From Gaiellaceae bacterium (GTDB taxonomy: Bacteria > Actinomycetota > Thermoleophilia > Gaiellales > Gaiellaceae): DNA of 64,000 nt. Under the pieces are notes generated by a model. The model did not search any database and was not told where the DNA came from. It saw only the letters and a list, made by a program, of their open reading frames with translations. Shown in pieces: positions 57,520 through 64,000 of the stretch (its first letter is position 1; each line of letters starts with the position of its first letter). The position numbers and the translations under genes are program-made. The stretch covers positions 744,001 through 808,000 of the forward strand of contig BPGK01000001.1 of the NCBI GenBank assembly GCA_026002995.1, written 5' to 3'.

Positions 57520-57581
57520 GAGGAAGGTCCGGGGGTGCGCCGTCGTCTGCGGCCGGCGGCCATCCCGGGGCCGCTCCCGCC

Positions 57582-58679
57582 ATGACCTCGCGCGCCGCGA
57601 TCTTCTGGGGGCCGGGACGGCCGTTCACCGTCGAGGAGGTCGAGCTCCGCGAGCCGCGCATGGGCGAGGTCGTCGTGCGGATGGTCGCGGCCGGAATCTG
57701 CGGGACAGACCTGCACTCGGTTCGAGGTGAGTTCCGACGGCCGACGCCGATGGTGCTCGGCCATGAGGGGGCGGGCGTCGTCGAGTCGGTGGGCGACGGA
57801 GTCGAGCGCGTCGCGGTGGGCGACGAGGTGGTTCTCTCGTGGGCGCCCTCCTGCGGCGAGTGCTTCGACTGCCGTCGCGCTCGACCGGCCGCGTGCTCGC
57901 GGCTGCACGCGGCGATCGCCGCGGGGACGCTCGTGGACGGGACGACGGGGATTACGCTCCGCGGCGAGCTCGTGTACCGGGGAACGGCGACGGGCTGTCT
58001 CGCCGAACGGGTAGTCGTCTCCGAGCGGGTTGCGCTCCCGACGGGAGGCGCCATCCCGCTCGAGCAAGCCGCGCTCCTCGGCTGCGCAGCGCTCACCGGG
58101 GTCGGCGCGGTGCTCTTCGCCGCACGTGTCGAGGAGGGCGAGTCCGTGCTCGTCGTCGGCGCGGGCGCCGTCGGTCAGTTCGCGGTGCAGGGCGCGCGGA
58201 TCGCAGGGGCGGGGGAGATTGTCGCCGTCGATCCGGTCACCGCGCGGCGCGAGCAGTCGCTCGCGCTCGGCGCGACACACGCGTTCTCGCCTTCCGAGAT
58301 CGAGGCGGCGTTGCCGGAGATCCTCCCCGACGGAGCGGACGTCGGCTTCGACGCGGTCGGCGATCCGCGGACGACCGCTGTGACGCTCGAGCTGACGCGG
58401 CCCGGTGGGCGGGCGGTGCTCGTGGGGCTGCCAGCAGCCGGAGCGCGGCTCGACCTCGACCCCGCGCTGTTCGTCCGGCGCGAGAAGTGGCTCACCGGGA
58501 CGATGTACGGCTCCGAGGATCCCGCCGTCGCGCTGCCGATCCTGCTCGAGCACGTGCGGGCCGGCCGCCTCCTCCTCGAGCCGCTCCTCGGGCCGAGGTT
58601 CGCGCTCGAGGACGTGAACGAGGCGGTGGCAGCGAGTCTCGCCGGGTCGCCCGGTCGGGTATTGGTACGGCTCTCGTGA
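57582..58679 (+). CDS. Zinc-dependent alcohol dehydrogenase (MDR family)
   Basis: 365 residues. Catalytic zinc ligands ICGTDLH (Cys), LGHEGAGVVE (His/Glu) and structural zinc SCGECFDCRRARPAAC. Cofactor Rossmann VLVVGAGAVGQFAVQGARIAG. It oxidises an alcohol to an aldehyde in the pathway, whose product could pass to the ALDH 0.5 kb on. ATG 57582 was chosen because the upstream extension overlaps the preceding gene. Confidence 0.92.
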   Translation: MTSRAAIFWGPGRPFTVEEVELREPRMGEVVVRMVAAGICGTDLHSVRGEFRRPTPMVLGHEGAGVVESVGDGVERVAVGDEVVLSWAPSCGECFDCRRARPAACSRLHAAIAAGTLVDGTTGITLRGELVYRGTATGCLAERVVVSERVALPTGGAIPLEQAALLGCAALTGVGAVLFAARVEEGESVLVVGAGAVGQFAVQGARIAGAGEIVAVDPVTARREQSLALGATHAFSPSEIEAALPEILPDGADVGFDAVGDPRTTAVTLELTRPGGRAVLVGLPAAGARLDLDPALFVRREKWLTGTMYGSEDPAVALPILLEHVRAGRLLLEPLLGPRFALEDVNEAVAASLAGSPGRVLVRLS

Positions 58680-59053
58680 TCGAGCAGGTCGAACGGATGC
58701 GCGTGGCGTGGGTGGACACCGATGCAGGTGGGCGGATCCACTTCACGAACGCGTTCCGTTGGGCCGAGGTGGCCGAGACGAGCCTCATGCGTCGGCTCGG
58801 GATGCTCGAGCGCTGGGGCGACTACCCGCGTCGCCACGTCGAGGCCGAGTTCCACAAGGTGCTCCGCTTCGAGGACGAGTTCGACGTCCGCCTGCGCGTG
58901 GAGGCCGTCGGTAGGACGTCCATCACGTACGCCTGGACGCTCGAGCGGGACGGCGAGGTGTACGTGAGCGGCCGCCACACCGTGGTCTCCGTCGATCGCG
59001 AAGGGAGACCGGAGCCGCTCGCCGACGACGTGCGGGCTGCCCTCTCGGGCTGA
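58676..59053 (+). CDS. Acyl-CoA thioesterase, 4HBT hotdog family
   Basis: 125 residues. Hotdog fold: RVAWVDTDAGGRIHFTNAFRW contains the catalytic Asp of the 4HBT type and the following helix AEVAETSLMRRLG, then EAEFHKVLRFEDEFDVRLRV. It hydrolyses an acyl-CoA in the cluster's pathway. GTG 58676 overlaps the ADH stop (GTGA). Confidence 0.85.
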   Translation: MIEQVERMRVAWVDTDAGGRIHFTNAFRWAEVAETSLMRRLGMLERWGDYPRRHVEAEFHKVLRFEDEFDVRLRVEAVGRTSITYAWTLERDGEVYVSGRHTVVSVDREGRPEPLADDVRAALSG

Positions 59054-59139
59054 AGCGCCGTCCATCGGGGCGGACGGAGGCGACGCAGGCGCTCGAGCTC
59101 GCTGGTCACGCACGGGTCGGCCCGGCTCGGCCGCTCGAC

Positions 59140-59145
59140 TATCGT
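59140..59145 (+). promoter_or_regulatory. Leaderless -10 hexamer TATCGT
   Basis: TATCGT ends 7 nt before GTG 59153, dividing the cluster into two transcription units. Confidence 0.45.
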
Positions 59146-59152
59146 TCGCGCC

Positions 59153-60619
59153 GTGACCGCAGTCGAGGTTCCGCTGCTACGCCGCCAGGCATTCGTGGAC
59201 GGAGCGTGGGTCGACGCCGACTCGGGCGAGACCTTCCCCGTGACGAATCCGGCGACGGGGGAGGTGCTCGCCGAGGTTCCGCGCATGGGCGTCGCCGAGA
59301 CCCGGCGAGCGCTCGCCGCGGCCGAGCGTGCGCTGCCCGAGTGGAAGCACCGCACGGCGAAGGAGCGCGCGCGTGTGCTGCGTCACCTGGCGGATCTCAT
59401 GCTCTCTCACGAGGAGGAGCTCGCGCGGCTGATGGTGCTCGAGCAGGGCAAGCCGCTCGCGGAGGCGCGCGTCGAGGTCGCCTACGCAGCCTCCTTCTTC
59501 GAGTGGTTCGGAGAGGAGGCCAAGCGCGTCTACGGCGACACGATTCCGTCGCCGTGGCCAGACAAGCGGATCCTCGTGACGAAGGAGGCCGTGGGTGTCA
59601 CGGCTGGCATCACGCCCTGGAACTTCCCGGCGGCGATGCCGGCGCGCAAGGCCGCGCCGGCGCTCGCGGCGGGGTGCACGATGGTGCTAAAGCCGGCGGA
59701 GCAGACGCCGCTCTCGGCGCTCGCGATCGCAGCGCTCGCGGAGGAGGCAGGGGTGCCGCCCGGCGTGCTCTCGGTCGTGACCGGAGCCGCCGAGGATGCG
59801 CCGGCGATCGGGGGCGAGATGACCTCCAACCCCGCCGTTCGCAAGCTCGGCTTCACCGGCTCGACGCAGGTCGGGAAGCTCCTCGCCGCGCAGTGCGCGG
59901 CCGGGCTCAAGAGGATCTCGCTCGAGCTCGGGGGGAACGCGCCGTTCATCGTCTTCGACGACGCCGACCTCGAGGAAGCCGTCGCCGGAGCGCTGCTCTG
60001 CAAGTACCGGAACTCGGGCCAGACGTGCATCTCGGCCAACCGGCTGCTCGTCCAGGACGGGATCTTCGACGACTTCGTATCCGCGTTCACCGACGCGGTG
60101 CGCGCGCTGAAGGTGGCGGACGGCTTCACGGAGGGCGTGAACGTCGGCCCGCTCATCGACGAGCCCGCGCTCGAGAAGGTCGAGCGCCACGTCGTGGACG
60201 CGCTCGAGCGGGGCGGCGAGCTGCTCGTCGGCGGAGAGCGCATCGAGGGGCAGTTCTTCCAGCCGTCCGTCATCGTCGGCGTCACCGCCGATGCGGCGAT
60301 GAGCTGCGAGGAGACGTTCGGGCCGGTGGCGGGGATCGCGCGTTTTCGGACCGAGGAGGAGGCGGTGCGGATCGCCAACGAGACCCCGTATGGGCTCGCG
60401 GCCTACTTCTACGCCCGTGACCTCGGTCGCGTGACGCGGGTGGCGGAGGCGCTCGAGGTCGGGATCGTCGGCATCAACACGGGCCTCATCTCGACCGAGG
60501 TCGCGCCGTTCGGCGGGGTCAAGGAGTCGGGGATCGGCCGCGAGGGCTCCTCGTACGGCATCGACGAGTGGCTCGAGCTGAAGTACTGGGCGGTGGGCGG
60601 GATCGGAGCGCCGCTGTGA
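59153..60619 (+). CDS. NAD(P)-dependent aldehyde dehydrogenase, succinate-semialdehyde type
   Basis: 488 residues. Complete ALDH: GITPWNFPAAMPARKAAPAL, ELGGNAPFIVFDDADL (general base) and NSGQTCISANRLLVQD (nucleophile Cys). The N-terminal signature DGAWVDADSGETF and GVKESGIGREGS are typical of GabD-like enzymes. Substrate is a semialdehyde, identity unknown. GTGA overlap with the next gene. Confidence 0.92.
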   Translation: MTAVEVPLLRRQAFVDGAWVDADSGETFPVTNPATGEVLAEVPRMGVAETRRALAAAERALPEWKHRTAKERARVLRHLADLMLSHEEELARLMVLEQGKPLAEARVEVAYAASFFEWFGEEAKRVYGDTIPSPWPDKRILVTKEAVGVTAGITPWNFPAAMPARKAAPALAAGCTMVLKPAEQTPLSALAIAALAEEAGVPPGVLSVVTGAAEDAPAIGGEMTSNPAVRKLGFTGSTQVGKLLAAQCAAGLKRISLELGGNAPFIVFDDADLEEAVAGALLCKYRNSGQTCISANRLLVQDGIFDDFVSAFTDAVRALKVADGFTEGVNVGPLIDEPALEKVERHVVDALERGGELLVGGERIEGQFFQPSVIVGVTADAAMSCEETFGPVAGIARFRTEEEAVRIANETPYGLAAYFYARDLGRVTRVAEALEVGIVGINTGLISTEVAPFGGVKESGIGREGSSYGIDEWLELKYWAVGGIGAPL

Positions 60620-60930
60620 TCGTCGAGCTGCGCGACTACCACGTCACGACCGGCAAGCTCCCCGAGCTCGTGCGCCTGTACGAGACCGAGGGGAGCGCTA
60701 TCCAGCAGGAGTACCTCGGCACCTTCGTGGGCGCTTTCACGACGGACGTCGGCGAGCTCTCCACCTACACGCACATCTGGGCCTACGAGAGTCACGCCGA
60801 CCGGGAGGCGCGCCGCGCGCGGTTGCAGGCGGACGTACGCTGGCAGGCGTTCCTCGCGAAGATCCAGCCGCTTATCCACACGCAGCGCAACCGGATCATG
60901 ATCCCGACGTCCTTCTCCCCGCTCCGATGA
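60616..60930 (+). CDS. NIPSNAP-family protein
   Basis: 104 residues. IVELRDYHVTTGKLPELVRLYE, FTTDVGELSTYTHIWAY and a C-terminal LIHTQRNRIMIPTSFSPL match the NIPSNAP family (dimeric ferredoxin-like). Members occur in catabolic operons, but their role is unclear. GTG 60616 overlaps the ALDH stop. Confidence 0.87.
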   Translation: MIVELRDYHVTTGKLPELVRLYETEGSAIQQEYLGTFVGAFTTDVGELSTYTHIWAYESHADREARRARLQADVRWQAFLAKIQPLIHTQRNRIMIPTSFSPLR

Positions 60931-60969
60931 GCGCGTCCCGGTCAGCCTCGAGCTCGCTCAGGCGGCCTC

Positions 60970-61707
60970 ATGGTCGTGGAGCCTGAGATGGGAGCGCTCG
61001 ACGGGAAGGTCGCGATCGTGACCGGCGGCGCACAAGGCATCGGCGCCGCGATCGCCCGTGGCCTGGAGGCGGAAGGAGCGACCGTCGCCGTCGTCGACCT
61101 GAACCCGCCGGAGGGCGGCATCAGGGCCGACGTGGCCTCGGAGGCGGATGTCGCCCGGATGACCGAGGAGGTGCTCGCGCGTCACGGTCGCATCGACATC
61201 CTGATCAACAACGCGGGTCTCTACGCGTCGCTCGCGATGCGGCCGTTCACGGAGATCCCGCTCGAGGAGTGGAATCGGGTCATGGAGGTCAACGTCGCTT
61301 CCATGTTCCTCACCTGCCGGGCCGTCGTGCCGGTGATGCGCGAGCAGGGTGGGGGGAAGATCGTGAACATCTCCTCGGGGACTCCGTTCCGCGGCGTTCC
61401 CTTCCTCCTCCACTACGTGACGTCGAAGGGCGCCATCGTCGCGCTCACCCGCGCGCTGGCGAAGGAGCTCGGCAAGGACGGGATCCACGTGAACTGCGTC
61501 GCGCCCGGGTTCACGATGTCCGACGGGGTGAAGGCGCATCCCGAGGTGATCGAGAAGCTACGCGACGTGTCGATCGCCGCGCGCACGATCCAGCGCGACC
61601 AGGTGCCCGAGGACGTCGTCGGCGCGGTGGTCTTCCTCTGCACGCCCGCGGCGGACTTCATCACGGGCCAGACGATGGTGATCGACGGCGGCCAGTACTT
61701 CCATTGA
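60970..61707 (+). CDS. SDR-family oxidoreductase
   Basis: 245 residues. TGGAQGIGAAIARGL cofactor loop, NNAGLYAS, catalytic Ser in ISSGTP and YVTSK (YxxxK). C-terminal GQTMVIDGGQYFH. It reduces or oxidises a ring or side-chain hydroxyl. ATG 60970 or ATG 60988; the latter starts nearer the beta1 strand. Its TGA overlaps TTG of the cupin gene. Confidence 0.9.
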   Translation: MVVEPEMGALDGKVAIVTGGAQGIGAAIARGLEAEGATVAVVDLNPPEGGIRADVASEADVARMTEEVLARHGRIDILINNAGLYASLAMRPFTEIPLEEWNRVMEVNVASMFLTCRAVVPVMREQGGGKIVNISSGTPFRGVPFLLHYVTSKGAIVALTRALAKELGKDGIHVNCVAPGFTMSDGVKAHPEVIEKLRDVSIAARTIQRDQVPEDVVGAVVFLCTPAADFITGQTMVIDGGQYFH

Positions 61708-62276
61708 TCCTCGCGCTCTTCGAGCAGCCCGAGGGCGTGAGGACCCGCGGGGAGACCGGAGTCGTCTACGACATCGATGCGAACGCCGCGCGCTCGGGCG
61801 CCGCGCGGGTCGAGGGGCCCGCACTCCTCTTCGCCCTCGCGAGCGACCACGACGCGCTCGTGGCTCTGAGCCACGAAGTCTCGGGCGCCCCCGCGCTCGC
61901 CGTCGAGGTCATGCTCGATCCGAGCGTCGAGTGGCTCGTCCGCTGCGACCGCGTCGACTTCCCTCCCGGCGGCGTCGCCTACCGACACGTCCATCCCGGC
62001 CCCGGGATCCGACGGCTGCTCCACGGGGAGCTGACGATCGACCGCGGCGACGGGGCCCCGTGCACGTATCGAGCGGGCAAGGCCTGGTTCGAGGGCGCCG
62101 ACGACCCGGTGCTCGCGACCGCCTCGCCGACGGAGGAGACAGCGTTCGTTCGCGTCCTCCTCCTCCCCGCGGCGTGGGCCGGACGGCGCACGATCCGCTA
62201 CGTCGAGCCGGGGGACGAGGAGCGCCCGAAGCTCCAGCGTGCGACGATCCTCCTCGAGGAGCCTCTGCCACGATGA
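61704..62276 (+). CDS. Cupin-fold protein with TTG start
   Basis: 190 residues. The N-terminal half is not typical. The cupin core is residues ~75-130: RVDFPPGGVAYRHVHPGPGIRRLL and GKAWFEGADDPVLA, with His ligands in HVHPG. It could be a dioxygenase-like or isomerase enzyme of the cluster. TTG 61704 gives a TTGA overlap; upstream in-frame sequence is the SDR gene. Confidence 0.75.
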   Translation: MILALFEQPEGVRTRGETGVVYDIDANAARSGAARVEGPALLFALASDHDALVALSHEVSGAPALAVEVMLDPSVEWLVRCDRVDFPPGGVAYRHVHPGPGIRRLLHGELTIDRGDGAPCTYRAGKAWFEGADDPVLATASPTEETAFVRVLLLPAAWAGRRTIRYVEPGDEERPKLQRATILLEEPLPR

Positions 62277-63922
62277 GGCGAACGGGCGGTCGTATCCTCG
62301 TCGACCAGCTCGAGCTGAACGGCGCCGACCTCGCGTTCTGCCTCCCGGGCGAGAGCTTCCTGCCGGTGCTCGACGCGCTCCACGACTCCCCGATCCGGCT
62401 CGTCTCGTGTCGCCACGAGCAGGGAGCCGCGAACGCCGCCGAGGCGTACGGCAAGCTCACCGGGCGACCGGGAATCTGCATCGTGACGCGCGGGCCCGGT
62501 GCGACACAGGCCGCGGTCGGCGTCCACACGGCGCGCCAGGACTCGACGCCGATGCTCCTGCTCGTGGGCCAGGTCCCTCGGGGATTCCGAGGTCGCGAGG
62601 CGTGGCAGGAGCTCGACTACGCCGAGAGCTTCCGCGGGATCGCGAAGGCCGCCTGGGAGATCGACGCGGTGGAGCGGATCCCCGAGCACGTCGCGCGGGC
62701 GTACTCGCTCGCGCTCTCGGGGCGTCCGGGCCCGGTGGTGCTCGCGTTGCCGGAAGACGTGCTCGCCGAGGAGGCGGAGGTCGCCGACGGCGCCCCCGTC
62801 GAGGTCGAGCACGCCGCTCCACGGCCCGAGGACCTCGCGCGGCTGGCCGAGCTGCTCGCGCGGGCAGAGCGCCCGCTCGTCGTCGTCGGCGAGGGCGGGT
62901 GGACCGCCCGGACCGGCCAAGACATCCTCGCCTTCTGCGAGACGAGCGAGCTTCCGATCGCCTGCTCCTTTCGCTGCCAGGACTTCGTCGACAACCGCTC
63001 GCCGTCGTACGTCGGCGTCCTCGGTGTGGCGATGGACGACGCGCTCGCGGCAAGGCTCCGCGACGCGGACCTCGTGCTCGCAGTCGGCGGCCGGCTCGGC
63101 GAGGTGCCGACACGCCGGTACACGTTGCTCGAGCCGCCACGGCCGCGCCAGACGCTCGTCCACGTCCACCCTGATCCCAGCGAGATCGGGCGTGTGTACG
63201 AGCCGGAGCTCGGGATCGTCTCCTCGCTCGAGGCGTTCGCGCGCGAGCTCGTGGAGATGGGCGTGACGGCTCCGCGCTGGCGCGCGTGGACGCGCGCGGC
63301 CCGCGCCGACTACGAAGCGAACCTGCGCCACGAGCCGATGGAAGGCCCGGTCGACCTCGGGGAGATCATGGCCTTCCTGCGAGGGCGGCTACCTCCGGAC
63401 GCGATCCAGACCTGCGGGGCCGGCAACTTCACCGTGTGGGCGCACCGGTTCGCCGAGTTCACGCAGTTCGGCACGCAGGCGTGCCCACGCTCGGGCTCGA
63501 TGGGCTACGGCCTCGCGGCCGCGATCGCAGCGAAGCTCGTACACCCCGACCGGATCGCCCTCTGCTTCACGGGCGACGGCGACTTCGTCATGAGCTCCCC
63601 CGAGCTTGCGACTGCGATCCAGTACGAGCTCCCGATCGTCGTTCTCCTCGTGAACAACGGGATGTACGCGACGGTACGGATGCACCAAGAGCGCGCGTAC
63701 CCGGGCCGCGTGATCGGCACCGACCTCCGCAACCCCGACTTCCCCGCTCTCGCGCGCGCGTACGGCGCCTTCGGCGAGCGGGTGGAGCGCACCGATCAGT
63801 TCGAGGCCGCGTTCGAGCGCGCGCTCGCCTCGGGGAGGCCCGCGGTGCTCGAGCTGCCGGTCGACCCCGAGCGGATCAGCCCGCGGGTGCGGCTCAGCGA
63901 GCTGCGAGCGAGGGCGTCGTGA
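62273..63922 (+). CDS. Thiamine-diphosphate enzyme, acetolactate synthase/benzoylformate decarboxylase superfamily
   Basis: 549 residues. Three domains of the POX/ALS family. Catalytic Glu is in VSCRHEQGAANAAEAYG, central FAD/DHS-like domain ~185-320, and the ThDP site is TGDGDFVMSSPELATA with VLLVNNGMYATVR. It would ligate or decarboxylate a 2-oxoacid. No regulatory subunit is nearby, which argues against true acetolactate synthase. ATG 62273 overlaps the cupin stop (ATGA). Confidence 0.88.
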   Translation: MRRTGGRILVDQLELNGADLAFCLPGESFLPVLDALHDSPIRLVSCRHEQGAANAAEAYGKLTGRPGICIVTRGPGATQAAVGVHTARQDSTPMLLLVGQVPRGFRGREAWQELDYAESFRGIAKAAWEIDAVERIPEHVARAYSLALSGRPGPVVLALPEDVLAEEAEVADGAPVEVEHAAPRPEDLARLAELLARAERPLVVVGEGGWTARTGQDILAFCETSELPIACSFRCQDFVDNRSPSYVGVLGVAMDDALAARLRDADLVLAVGGRLGEVPTRRYTLLEPPRPRQTLVHVHPDPSEIGRVYEPELGIVSSLEAFARELVEMGVTAPRWRAWTRAARADYEANLRHEPMEGPVDLGEIMAFLRGRLPPDAIQTCGAGNFTVWAHRFAEFTQFGTQACPRSGSMGYGLAAAIAAKLVHPDRIALCFTGDGDFVMSSPELATAIQYELPIVVLLVNNGMYATVRMHQERAYPGRVIGTDLRNPDFPALARAYGAFGERVERTDQFEAAFERALASGRPAVLELPVDPERISPRVRLSELRARAS

Positions 63923-64000
63923 GGCAGGAGATTCGCGTGGAGGGGCTCGCGGAGCCGATCTCGCACTTCACGGACGCCGTCCGCGCCGGCGACCTCCTCT
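63919..64000 (+). CDS. RidA/YjgF-family protein (3' partial)
   Basis: 27 codons before the window ends: VRQEIRVEGLAEPISHFTDA, followed by VRAGDLL. This is the standard RidA N-terminus. In catabolic clusters RidA relatives deaminate enamines, for example 2-aminomuconate. GTG 63919 overlaps the ThDP-enzyme stop (GTGA). Confidence 0.8.
   Translation, partial: MRQEIRVEGLAEPISHFTDAVRAGDLL

Noticed and set aside
62273-63922. Calling the ThDP enzyme acetolactate synthase (ilvB)
   Set aside because: No small regulatory subunit or ilvC follows, and it sits in a catabolic cluster; superfamily assignment is as far as the sequence allows.
1-64000. CRISPR array, tRNA, rRNA, integrase or complete transposon
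   Set aside because: No regularly spaced direct repeats, no tRNA-like cloverleaf that I could recognise, and no transposase or integrase motif in the ORFs.

Overview
The window is about 70% G+C, densely packed and has almost no intergenic space. It reads as a chromosomal segment of a high-GC actinobacterium. CarD, an L,D-transpeptidase with a Pro/Thr linker, many leaderless promoters and heavy GTG start use fit Actinomycetota. I lean towards a soil Thermoleophilia-like lineage, which is an inference from style and not a proof. I see no tRNA, rRNA, CRISPR array, prophage or complete insertion sequence, and no gene-free stretch reaches 300 bases.

Region by region. 0-11.3 kb is housekeeping: a membrane/spermidine-synthase-like fusion cut by the window edge, GDPD phosphodiesterase, L,D-transpeptidase, a cytochrome c maturation set (CcmG-like, CcmH-like, CcdA), DUF309, a 7Fe ferredoxin, a two-component pair with a degenerate kinase, an MBL hydrolase, a CNNM/CorC-like protein and an MFS exporter. 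11.3-17.4 kb holds glycolate-oxidase-type glcD-glcE-glcF plus a class V aminotransferase, and a divergent FAH-family hydrolase. 17.3-26 kb is a branched-chain-type (Liv) ABC transporter, two FAD-dependent amino-acid-oxidase-like enzymes, a GntR regulator and the binding protein, probably one uptake-and-oxidation regulon. 26-28.8 kb is a GntR regulator, a Gfo/Idh/MocA dehydrogenase and a sugar epimerase/isomerase. 28.8-35 kb is a cyclase-AAA regulator and a Fur-like repressor divergent from znuABC. 35-41.7 kb pairs a non-phosphorylative sugar-oxidation operon (SDR, AraD1-like, ALDH, epimerase) with a divergent B12 diol dehydratase whose large and medium subunits are fused. 41.8-45.9 kb has thioredoxin-fold proteins, two 4-OT tautomerases, a VOC protein, a DEAD-box helicase, CarD and a cupin. 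45.9-55.8 kb is a molybdenum hydroxylase in F-S-L-M order with a split Mo subunit, E1 alpha/beta of a 2-oxoacid dehydrogenase, and Mo-hydroxylase maturation genes (CoxD, CoxE, a split XdhC, MOSC). 55.9-64 kb is a catabolic cluster (SMP-30, Ser-variant isochorismatase-fold protein, ADH, thioesterase, ALDH, NIPSNAP, SDR, cupin, ThDP enzyme, RidA) that runs off the window.

Two expression themes stand out. First, many genes have a TANNNT hexamer 6-8 nt before the start codon, as expected of leaderless mRNAs. Second, neighbours are often fused by 4-nt NTGA stop/start overlaps. All four bases occur at N, so several genes appear to start at CTG only where a CTGA overlap exists. At three loci in the Liv/GntR region the partner in the overlap is a 4-13 codon upstream mini-ORF. 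The DEAD-box helicase leader can fold a 10-bp helix that buries its Shine-Dalgarno, or an alternative helix using a second copy of GAACCGAG that partly frees it. The strongest candidates for something undescribed are this leader switch, the coupled mini-ORFs and the fused diol dehydratase beside a sugar-oxidation operon.
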